A stretch of 7,946 nt of DNA from DASUME01 sp038257655 (GTDB lineage: Bacteria; Myxococcota_A; Polyangia; Polyangiales; DASUME01), in the NCBI GenBank assembly GCA_038257655.1, contig JBBSJC010000384.1:1-7946 (forward strand). Reading direction: 5' to 3'. Positions 1 through 6,235 of the stretch are shown piece after piece. The notes under the pieces were generated by a model that saw only the letters and a program-made list of their open reading frames with translations, was not told the origin of the DNA and did not search any database. The translations under genes were made by a program, and so were the position numbers. Position 1 is the stretch's first letter. Every line of letters starts with the position of its first letter.

Positions 1-95
1 AACCGCCGGAATACTGCCTGTATTTCAAGGTTTCGCAACGCCGCAGGCGGGGATGCGTCGGCGTCGAGGCGATCTGATTGTTTTGCGGCGGTCGC
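1..95. other. Left-edge non-coding stretch with small hairpin
   Basis: This stretch lies downstream of the fabH stop codon and holds no gene I can support. Bases 8-14 (GGAATAC) and 20-26 (GTATTTC) can pair as a 7-bp stem with one G-T pair around the loop TGCCT. The stem is AT-rich compared with its surroundings. A second small GC stem (CGCC-GCA-GGCG) sits near 41-51 and has no T run, so it is not a convincing terminator for fabH. On the minus strand, a TTG at 28-26 opens a frame running off the edge (starting MKYRQYSGG). It has no ribosome binding site and is too short to call. Confidence 0.35.
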
Positions 96-1154
96 TTAGT
101 AGCGCATCAACGCGGCGCCCCAGTTGAGCCCCGCGCCGAGGGCGAGAAAGCAAATCAACTGGCCGCGCTTGATCTCGCCGGCACGAAGCAGCTCGTCCAT
201 CAGGATCGGGATGGTGGCACCCGAGGTGTTGCCGTAGCGCGCGATGTTCGACGGCACTTTGTGATCGGGCAGCTTGAGCGCTTCTTTGACCGCTTGGTTG
301 ATGCGATCATTGGCTTGGTGCGCGATGAACCAGTCGACATCGCCGAGCGTGACGTGGTGCTTGTTGCACAGCTCGCGCACGACTTGTGGCAGCTTCTGCA
401 CCGCGCCTTTGAACAGATCGCGGCCGTTCATGCGCGGGATGTGTTCGTTGCGGTCGACCATGTCTTTGCTGATGAACGGCCGACGGCGAAAACCTCCGGC
501 ATCGACGCGCAAGGCATCGTGCTGGCGTCCATCGGTGTGCACCAGACACCCGAGCAAACCGCCGTTGGCTTGCTTGGACTGCGTCATGACGAGCGCGCCT
601 GCGCCGTCTCCGAAAAGAATCGAAAGGCCGCGATGCTCGGTCGCGAATGCGAAGTCGTCCGCGTCGGCTGCGCCGCCGGTCTTACCTTCGAGATAGTCCC
701 AGTTCTGCCACGGCATGAAGCCGGCGTGGGCCTCAGCGCCTACGACGAGAATGTTGGTGGCCGCGCCGGTGGCGGCAAGGCCATTGGCAACCTGGAAGCT
801 GAAAGGCATCGCTGCGCATTGCTGCCGTACATCGAGCGCCGGTACCCCGGGAATGCCGAGCTTGGCGCCGAGTAGCGCACCAGAGCCGGGAAAGACGTAG
901 TCCGGCGTCATGGTGTTGAAGATGATGTAGTCGATTTCGCCGAGGCTCAGGCCTGCCGACTCGATGGCGAGCTTGGCGGCGGGCACGGCTAGATCGCTTG
1001 CACCCACGCCTTCTGGTGCGAAGTGCCGTTGGGAAATCCCGGTGCGTTGACGAATCCAGTCGTCGTTGGTGTCCATCACGCGGGCGAGATCGCTGTTCGT
1101 GACGACGTTGTCCGGCACGTAACGACCGGAACCGATGATGGTGATACCAGGCAT
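96..1154 (-). CDS. fabH: 3-oxoacyl-ACP synthase III (FabH/KAS III family)
   Basis: This is a thiolase-fold ketosynthase of the KAS III family. The classical member condenses an acyl-CoA primer with malonyl-ACP to start fatty acid synthesis in the cytoplasm. The Cys-His-Asn triad is visible: Cys113 in RQQCAAMPF, His279 in AHQANDRI and Asn309 in YGNTSGAT. The FGDGAGALVM motif (181-190) and the C-terminal GLNWGAALMRY are also typical. At 352 residues it is longer than E. coli FabH (317). About 23 of the extra residues lie between GAEAHAGF and the FGDGAGA strand, roughly residues 147-172. The ATG start is chosen because MPGITIIGSGRYVP matches the normal FabH N-terminus, but no Shine-Dalgarno precedes it; the leader is instead CCTCC-rich. 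It does not sit in a plsX-fabD-fabG-acpP cluster, so it could be a paralogue with a different primer preference. The KAS III family is certain; the exact substrate is not. Confidence 0.9.
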   Translation of the reverse strand: MPGITIIGSGRYVPDNVVTNSDLARVMDTNDDWIRQRTGISQRHFAPEGVGASDLAVPAAKLAIESAGLSLGEIDYIIFNTMTPDYVFPGSGALLGAKLGIPGVPALDVRQQCAAMPFSFQVANGLAATGAATNILVVGAEAHAGFMPWQNWDYLEGKTGGAADADDFAFATEHRGLSILFGDGAGALVMTQSKQANGGLLGCLVHTDGRQHDALRVDAGGFRRRPFISKDMVDRNEHIPRMNGRDLFKGAVQKLPQVVRELCNKHHVTLGDVDWFIAHQANDRINQAVKEALKLPDHKVPSNIARYGNTSGATIPILMDELLRAGEIKRGQLICFLALGAGLNWGAALMRY

Positions 1155-1190
1155 GCGAGGTGGAGGAACCTAGCAGGGGGTTCGCGGCAT

Positions 1191-1233
1191 GTCGAAACAA
1201 ACGAACGCGTTCCAATTACTAATAGGAACGCGT
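1191..1233 (-). terminator. Probable intrinsic terminator after lysA
   Basis: A perfect 9-bp inverted repeat (ACGCGTTCC at 1205-1213 and GGAACGCGT at 1225-1233) encloses an 11-base AT-rich loop, AATTACTAATA. Read on the minus strand, the stem begins 28 bases after the lysA stop and is followed by TCGTTTGTTTCG. That arrangement suits a Rho-independent terminator for the argH-lysA unit, although the T tract is interrupted. The same palindrome lies about 50-80 bases upstream of the fabH start, so an operator role for fabH is the main alternative. Confidence 0.6.
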
Positions 1234-1261
1234 GTTTACGCGGTCTACTTTGCTCGCGGCG

Positions 1262-2551
1262 TCACTTCATCTGCTCGTCGCGCCATTGGTCTTCCACGCG
1301 CTCGCGCTTGCGTACTACGTGAAAATGGGCGCCATCGACCAGTACTTCGGCGGCGCGCGGACGACTGTTGTAGTTGCTCGGGATGCTTGCCGCGTAAGCT
1401 CCCGCACCACGAAAGGCCAAACACTCGCCGCGCTGCAGTGGCGGCAGGGGCCGATCGAGCGCCAAGAAATCGCCACTTTCGCAAACGGGGCCCACCACGT
1501 CGGTGGCCTCGAGCACAGTATCGGAGGCGGGCGCACGGACTGGCATGATCGCGTGATAGGCGTCGTAGAGCGACGGCCGGATAAGCTCCGTCATCGCTGC
1601 GTCCACGATGTAAAAGCGTTTGTCGGACTGCTCTTTTACGAAGATGAGCTGGGTTACGAGCACGCCCGCGTCGCCCACCATGGAGCGGCCCGGCTCCACG
1701 ATCAGCTGCAGCCCGAGTTTGTCTGCACCGCTCTGCTCGAGTCCCTCGCGAATGGCGTTGCCGAAGGCGGCAAACGATTCATGCGGAGCGGTTTCGTCAC
1801 CATACGAAATGGGCCAGCCGCCACCCGCATCGAGCGTGCGCAGGGGCGCGCCGGCCGCTTTGAACGTGCAGGCGAGCGTGCCGACCATGGACACCGCGTC
1901 GCGCACGGCCGACGCGCTACCGATAAGCGAGCCGATGTGACAAGCAAGGCCCTCGAGCTTGAGCGCCGAGCTTTCGAGGATGCGCGGCAGAAGACTTTGT
2001 GCAGTGTCCATGGCGATGCCGAACTTCGAGGACTTGAGCCCGGTCGCAATGTACGGATGCGTCTGCGGATCGACGTTGGGGTTTACGCGCAGCGCGATCG
2101 GAGCGGGCTGGCCCAGGTGACGTGCGATGTTTTCGACCGCGTCGATCTCCGCGGCACTCTCCACGTGGATTGAGCGCACGCCGGCGGCCAAGGCGCTTTC
2201 GAGCTCTGCATCGGTCTTGCCGACGCCGCTGAACACGATCCTGTCCCCTGGAATGCCCGCCTGCATCGCACGTGCAAGCTCGCCGCCTGACACGATGTCC
2301 GCACCGCAGCCGATTTTGCCGAGACGGCGCAAAATGGAAAGGTTGCTGTTGGCTTTGACCGCGTAACAGATGGTGTGCGGCGTATGCGCAAGCGCGTGAT
2401 CGATGAGCTTGTAGGCCTCGCGAATCGCGTTCCAGCTGTACACGTAGACGGGGGTGCCTACTTCTTTGGCAATGCGCGGCAGGTCGACCGCTTCGCAGTG
2501 TAAAACGCCATTGCGATAAACGAAGAAGCGCGACTCAGGGATGCGGCTCAT
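1262..2551 (-). CDS. lysA: Diaminopimelate decarboxylase
   Basis: This is a PLP-dependent fold-III decarboxylase that converts meso-diaminopimelate to L-lysine, the last step of lysine synthesis in the cytoplasm. The PLP-binding lysine is Lys66 in YAVKAN. HIGS lies at 205-208, and EPGR at 286-289 contacts the cofactor. The second-subunit active-site motif GPVCESGD has Cys357. The C-terminal block GAYAASIPSNYNSRPR (384-399) and the DAAMTELIRPSLYDAYH block (317-333) are characteristic of DAP decarboxylase rather than ornithine or arginine decarboxylases. The length of 429 residues is normal. One oddity is the glycine loop, which reads GGGWPISY (243-250) where most LysA proteins have GGGLGI; it resembles the GGGFP loop of ornithine decarboxylases. 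The start is set by a good ribosome binding site 7 bases upstream. It is co-transcribed with argH, 12 bp upstream. Confidence 0.95.
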   Translation of the reverse strand: MSRIPESRFFVYRNGVLHCEAVDLPRIAKEVGTPVYVYSWNAIREAYKLIDHALAHTPHTICYAVKANSNLSILRRLGKIGCGADIVSGGELARAMQAGIPGDRIVFSGVGKTDAELESALAAGVRSIHVESAAEIDAVENIARHLGQPAPIALRVNPNVDPQTHPYIATGLKSSKFGIAMDTAQSLLPRILESSALKLEGLACHIGSLIGSASAVRDAVSMVGTLACTFKAAGAPLRTLDAGGGWPISYGDETAPHESFAAFGNAIREGLEQSGADKLGLQLIVEPGRSMVGDAGVLVTQLIFVKEQSDKRFYIVDAAMTELIRPSLYDAYHAIMPVRAPASDTVLEATDVVGPVCESGDFLALDRPLPPLQRGECLAFRGAGAYAASIPSNYNSRPRAAEVLVDGAHFHVVRKRERVEDQWRDEQMK

Positions 2552-2558
2552 GTGCGAA

Positions 2559-2564
2559 CTCCTT
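2559..2564 (-). promoter_or_regulatory. lysA ribosome binding site overlapping the argH stop
   Basis: On the minus strand the junction reads TGAAGGAGTTCGCACATG. AAGGAG shares its first A with the argH TGA stop codon and lies 7 bases before the lysA ATG. This fixes the lysA start and suggests translational coupling, with ribosomes ending argH reinitiating on lysA. Confidence 0.85.
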
Positions 2565-3970
2565 CAGGCTTTCTCGTGCGAAGCAGCCGTGCGTTTGGCC
2601 AGGCGCTGCCTGAGTGCTGTGATCTGACTCTCTACCTGGGCCTTGGCCGGGCCGCCGATCACATTGCGACGCTCGACGATCGTTTCCGGATCGAGCGCTG
2701 CATACAAGTCCTGATCGAGGCTGGGATGCTCGGCACGTAACTCCTCAAGAGTAAGGTCCGAAAGTACCTTGCCGACTTGAACGGCCCTGGCGACGAGTCT
2801 GCCTGCGACGTGATGGGCCTCTCGGAAAGGCACCCCTTTGGCGGCCAGGTAGTCGGCGATCTCGGTCGCATCGAGAAAACCTTCGCGTAGTGCGCGCCGC
2901 ATCACGTCCGGACGGAACACCGCACTTTCAATCGCACCTGCCAGCACAGTCAGGCTCGCATCAACCGTGTCAAAGGCGTCAAAGGCGGGCACCTTGTCTT
3001 CTTGCAGGTCGCGATTGTAAGCCAGGGGCAGGCCCTTCAGAAGCACGAGCAAGGCGACCAAGTCCCCCACCACGCGCCCGGTTTTGCCGCGCACGAGCTC
3101 GGCCATATCCGGGTTTTTCTTCTGCGGCATCATCGAAGAGCCGGTCGTAAAGGCATCGCTCATCTGCATGAAGCCGAACTCTTGCGTGCTCCACAACACA
3201 AGCTCCTCGGAGATGCGCGACAGGTGCACCGCACAGTTGGCAAGCGCCGCCACGGCCTCGACGAGAAAGTCGCGATCGGCCGTGGCATCGAGGGAGTTTT
3301 GCGTGGGACGATCGAAACCGAGCGCGCGCGCCGTGTGCTCGCGATCGATGGCAAACGTCGTCGCTGCGAGCGCGCCGGAGCCGAGCGGACACTCGTTCAT
3401 GCGTCGCGCTGCATCCGTCAGGCGACCGCGGTCACGCTCGATCATTTCGCCCCACGCGAGGATGTGATGGGCGAGCCGCACCGGTTGTGCGCGCTGCATG
3501 TGCGTATAGCCGGGCATCAACACATCAACGTGCGCACTAGCCTTGGCGAGCAGCACATCGAGCAAGCGGTCGATACGTTTCGCCGTGGCGAGACAAGCCT
3601 CGCGTGTCCACAGCCGCAGGTCGGTGGCGACCTGGTCATTGCGACTGCGCGCGGTATGCAGGCGGCCACCAGCGACGCCGATCCGTTCGGTGAGCAGCGC
3701 TTCGATGTTCATGTGAACGTCTTCGCGCGCATCATCCCAGCGCATTTCGCCGCGGTCGATGTCGCCCTGAATCTGGTCAAGCCCTTTGACGATCTCGGCC
3801 GCGTCGCTCGCGCTGATGATCCCTCGGTCGGCCAACATGTTGGCATGCGCCTTGGATCCACGAATGTCCTCTTTGGCCAGGCGCTGATCAAAGGCGACAC
3901 TGGCGCTGAACTCGGCTGCCATGGCCGCTGGTTCCTCTGAAAAGCGGCCGCCCCATGCTTTGTCGGACAT
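2564..3970 (-). CDS. argH: Argininosuccinate lyase
   Basis: This is a fumarase/aspartase-superfamily lyase, homotetrameric in the known family. It cleaves argininosuccinate to arginine and fumarate in the last step of arginine synthesis. The N-terminus KAWGGRFSE (4-12) is diagnostic. Substrate-binding motifs appear in order: HTARSRNDQV at 105-114, GYTHMQRAQP at 154-163 (with the conserved His157), and the superfamily signature GSSMMPQKKNPD at 277-288, whose Ser pair 278-279 lies on the mobile catalytic loop. NRDLQEDK at 319-326 is also typical. The length of 468 residues fits the family (about 460-470), and no key residue is missing. The ATG start is supported by a GAGGA ribosome site 8 bases upstream. 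The gene lies 36 bp after the P-type ATPase-like gene and 12 bp before lysA, so the last two certainly form a unit and the first may belong to it. Confidence 0.97.
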   Translation of the reverse strand: MSDKAWGGRFSEEPAAMAAEFSASVAFDQRLAKEDIRGSKAHANMLADRGIISASDAAEIVKGLDQIQGDIDRGEMRWDDAREDVHMNIEALLTERIGVAGGRLHTARSRNDQVATDLRLWTREACLATAKRIDRLLDVLLAKASAHVDVLMPGYTHMQRAQPVRLAHHILAWGEMIERDRGRLTDAARRMNECPLGSGALAATTFAIDREHTARALGFDRPTQNSLDATADRDFLVEAVAALANCAVHLSRISEELVLWSTQEFGFMQMSDAFTTGSSMMPQKKNPDMAELVRGKTGRVVGDLVALLVLLKGLPLAYNRDLQEDKVPAFDAFDTVDASLTVLAGAIESAVFRPDVMRRALREGFLDATEIADYLAAKGVPFREAHHVAGRLVARAVQVGKVLSDLTLEELRAEHPSLDQDLYAALDPETIVERRNVIGGPAKAQVESQITALRQRLAKRTAASHEKA

Positions 3971-3978
3971 ATTGTTCT

Positions 3979-3983
3979 TCCTC
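3979..3983 (-). promoter_or_regulatory. argH ribosome binding site
   Basis: GAGGA on the minus strand lies 8 bases before the argH ATG (spacer AGAACAAT). It supports the start at KAWGGRF minus three residues. The leader between the upstream stop codon and this site is only about 23 bases, so any argH-specific promoter would have to lie inside the upstream gene. Confidence 0.75.
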
Positions 3984-4000
3984 TGTGTACAGCGTGCACA
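3984..4000. promoter_or_regulatory. Imperfect palindrome in the ATPase-like/argH gap
   Basis: On the minus strand TGTGCAC-GCT-GTACACA forms two 7-base arms that pair at six of seven positions. It fills half of the 36-bp gap directly before the argH ribosome site. It could be an operator or a small leader hairpin. It does not match the ArgR box consensus that I know. Its short length makes chance a real possibility. Confidence 0.25.
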
Positions 4001-4006
4001 GCGCGT

Positions 4007-6178
4007 TCAGGCGCGTTCGCGGCGGGTTCGTGGTAACAGGCGCACAGCGCTCGGCAAGGCCCAGCTATCAATTCCGGCTGCGAGCAAGAGCGCCATCAGC
4101 GGATGCAATAAGCCTGTCGTCGCAGCCGCAGCCAAACATGCTCCCCCTACCACCGCGACCGCCGTGACGGCCTGCGAGGTACGACGCGCCCTGCGCGCGA
4201 TCCCCAAGGCCCAAGCGGCATCGCGCACGTCGCCAGAGGCCACGGCCAAGTCGCCTTCGACTGCGCTGCCCGCCGCATCGAGCGTCAGCGCTACGTCCGC
4301 CATCGCGAGCGAGGTCTCATCGGCGGGCACACGGCCGATCACCGCCACGACGCCGCCTGCCTCGCGCAAGCGGCCCACCTCGGCGGCGCGTTCGTCCGCG
4401 GAAAGCTCGGCTTTCACGTGGGTGATGTCCAGGGTGCGCGCCAACGCTTCGACGGTCGCGCGATGATCACCCGAGAGCAGCAGCACCTCGACGTCGAGGT
4501 CGATCAACTGTTGTACGGCGGCGCGCGCTTCGAGGCGCACCGGATCTTCGAACACGAACAACGCGCGCGCTCGCCCGCCGACAGCGAGAAACACCACCGT
4601 GCGACCTTGGGACTCAGCCCGTTGCGCTTCGCGATCGGCGACGGCCACGCTGACCCCGGCCTGCAGCAGGGAATGGCGATTGCCGATCACGAGCGCACCA
4701 CCGCCGTCCACCAGTGCGGTGACCCCGCGTCCAGGCACGTAGGCGGCGCGGCGCAATGTTGTTGGTGTAATACCGCGCTCAACACCAAACTTTCGGACGG
4801 CTTCCGCTATTGGATGCGGCTCGGCGACGACTTCTGCGCCCATGGCAAGCGCGGTGAGCTCGGCGGATTCCTGCGGTTTGCCGAGCGGATTGACTTCGAC
4901 GAGCTCGCACTCGCCATGGGTGACGGTGCCGTCGGTGCACAGGGCAGCGGCGCTCACCTTACCCGCGCGTTCGAGGGAGCTTGCGTCGCGAAAGACCACG
5001 CCGCGCGACGCCGCAAGGGCGCTCGCCGACACGAATGGCCACTTGGCTCCGAGCACGAGGGCGAGCGCTGGCATCACGAGCAGGCCGGTGCCTGCGCCGG
5101 CCAAGCTGGCCGCAAAACCTGGCTGCGACAGGAGCGCGAGGCTGCCGATAACGACGAGAAATAGCGCACCGGCGACCGGGCTTTTGGCCCAGGTGGCGGC
5201 ACGCGTCAGCGACGCGGAGCCCGGCGCGCCCTCTTGACCGAATGCACGCGGACGAAAAAGCGCGCGAGCCTCGCCGACCCGGGTGGCCGTCACGCGCAAC
5301 GAACCTTCGATCACGCGTGCGCCTGCAAGCACGGAGGACATAGGCCTGCGCGCGACGGCTTCGGTCGCGTTCGGGTACGGGATGACCTTCCCTTCGCCTG
5401 CGCTGACCACACCATCTACTGGCACCACCTCGCCCGCTTCGACGAGTATCTCTTCGCCGGTGCGAATGCTGGAGGTCGCGCCCTCCCGCGTTTCGAGCGG
5501 GCTGCCGTCGTCGAGATCGGGCAGCGACATACGCGAACGCTCCGGCACGCTCGCGCGCAGCTCGGCTAAGGTGGCCTCGAGCGTGGTCTTGCCGCGCAAG
5601 GCGAGCCTGCTGCGAAACCATGATAGACCGATACCCGCAGCCGATACGATCAACGGTAAGGCTCGCGGCTGGTGCGTGAACACAGCAGACAGAGCGAGCG
5701 CGATACTCCCCAGCGGACCGAGCGACGCTGCGAAATATCCCGCTTCGCGGCGCGTTACGTCGGGACCGATCAAGAGTGAACACGCAACGCCCGTAAGCAA
5801 TACCGCTGCGATCACGGACGGGATCGTGCCCGGCAACAATCCCAGCAGGACCGCGGCCACTGGGGGCGCGAGGTACCAGATCGACTTGCCCGCGAGCAGG
5901 GCCGCAGGTGGCGCGCTCGAACGCATTGGAGAAAGCTGATGCAGGGCAGCGACCTGGTCGCCGCGCATGTCGAGCGCCGCTGGCGTGGCAACGCGGGAAC
6001 GCAGACGCCGCTGGGCCGCGCGAAACAGCGTGCGGCAATCTGGACTGCAGAAGAGCAGAGGGGTACGGGCCTTGCGTCCGTCGTCGAGAATCAGCACGCA
6101 CGGCGCGCGCAAGGGGTCCACACCGCACGAGCAAGCGGCGCATGGCACCGACGGCTCGTAAGGCATGCTCTGCGTCAC
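4007..6178 (-). CDS. Degenerate P1B-type heavy-metal ATPase-like protein (predicted pseudoenzyme)
   Basis: This is a 723-residue membrane protein with the layout of a CopA/FixI-type metal pump. The N-terminus carries a Cys cluster (Cys13, 16, 18, 27, then FCSPDC with Cys44 and Cys48), resembling the TRASH/YHS-like or ATPase-associated metal-binding finger. Eight hydrophobic segments lie near 100-116, 118-136, 147-168, 172-189, 333-351, 358-382, 669-688 and 690-710. The actuator domain (about 200-305) keeps VDGVV, but the TGES loop reads ATEA. The CPC metal site in the sixth helix is MPA (369-371). The DKTGTLT phosphorylation motif is CTDGTVT (414-420), so the phosphorylated Asp is Cys. The usual PEDK is ADER (594-597) and GDGxND is GRVPAD (615-620). 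Nucleotide-domain marks remain: EPHP (His455), PGRG (482-485) and IGN (498-500). Ion pumping by the known mechanism is therefore unlikely; a regulatory, scaffold or metal-sensing role is inference only. The start is GTG at 6178, or ATG four codons later; an in-frame TAG 12 bases upstream excludes anything longer. Confidence 0.85.
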   Translation of the reverse strand: MTQSMPYEPSVPCAACSCGVDPLRAPCVLILDDGRKARTPLLFCSPDCRTLFRAAQRRLRSRVATPAALDMRGDQVAALHQLSPMRSSAPPAALLAGKSIWYLAPPVAAVLLGLLPGTIPSVIAAVLLTGVACSLLIGPDVTRREAGYFAASLGPLGSIALALSAVFTHQPRALPLIVSAAGIGLSWFRSRLALRGKTTLEATLAELRASVPERSRMSLPDLDDGSPLETREGATSSIRTGEEILVEAGEVVPVDGVVSAGEGKVIPYPNATEAVARRPMSSVLAGARVIEGSLRVTATRVGEARALFRPRAFGQEGAPGSASLTRAATWAKSPVAGALFLVVIGSLALLSQPGFAASLAGAGTGLLVMPALALVLGAKWPFVSASALAASRGVVFRDASSLERAGKVSAAALCTDGTVTHGECELVEVNPLGKPQESAELTALAMGAEVVAEPHPIAEAVRKFGVERGITPTTLRRAAYVPGRGVTALVDGGGALVIGNRHSLLQAGVSVAVADREAQRAESQGRTVVFLAVGGRARALFVFEDPVRLEARAAVQQLIDLDVEVLLLSGDHRATVEALARTLDITHVKAELSADERAAEVGRLREAGGVVAVIGRVPADETSLAMADVALTLDAAGSAVEGDLAVASGDVRDAAWALGIARRARRTSQAVTAVAVVGGACLAAAATTGLLHPLMALLLAAGIDSWALPSAVRLLPRTRRERA

Positions 6179-6235
6179 CCGCCCGCTCTAGCAGCTCGCA
6201 GGGACTGTCACCACACGCGGTGAACGCAACTGACG

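Noticed and set aside
1..28. Start of a minus-strand gene at TTG (MKYRQYSGG)
   Set aside because: Nine codons only, a rare start codon, no ribosome site, and no recognised family.
78..875. 265-codon plus-strand open frame opposite fabH
   Set aside because: Antisense to a gene with a complete KAS III active site; no recognisable protein features.
1232..2173. 313-codon plus-strand open frame opposite lysA
   Set aside because: Antisense shadow of lysA; the sequence is Arg-rich and unpatterned, without a plausible domain or ribosome site.
3002..3940. 312-codon plus-strand open frame opposite argH
   Set aside because: It lies wholly antisense to a clear argH. Long opposite-strand frames are expected in high-GC genes, and its translation shows no family features.
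4959..6143. 394-codon minus-strand frame within the ATPase-like gene
   Set aside because: It is a frame-shifted reading of the same strand. The translation is Arg/Ala-rich low-quality sequence, whereas the 723-codon frame has eight helices and aligned domains.
4007..6178. Frameshift or decay as the cause of the missing ATPase motifs
   Set aside because: The frame is open throughout. Residues on both sides of each altered motif align to the family without gaps, and membrane segments and N-domain motifs are intact, so local frameshifts are not needed.
6208..6223. Small inverted repeat TCACC-ACACGC-GGTGA between the L,D-transpeptidase and ATPase-like genes
   Set aside because: Only a 5-bp stem with no T run. 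It is too weak to call a terminator or operator.
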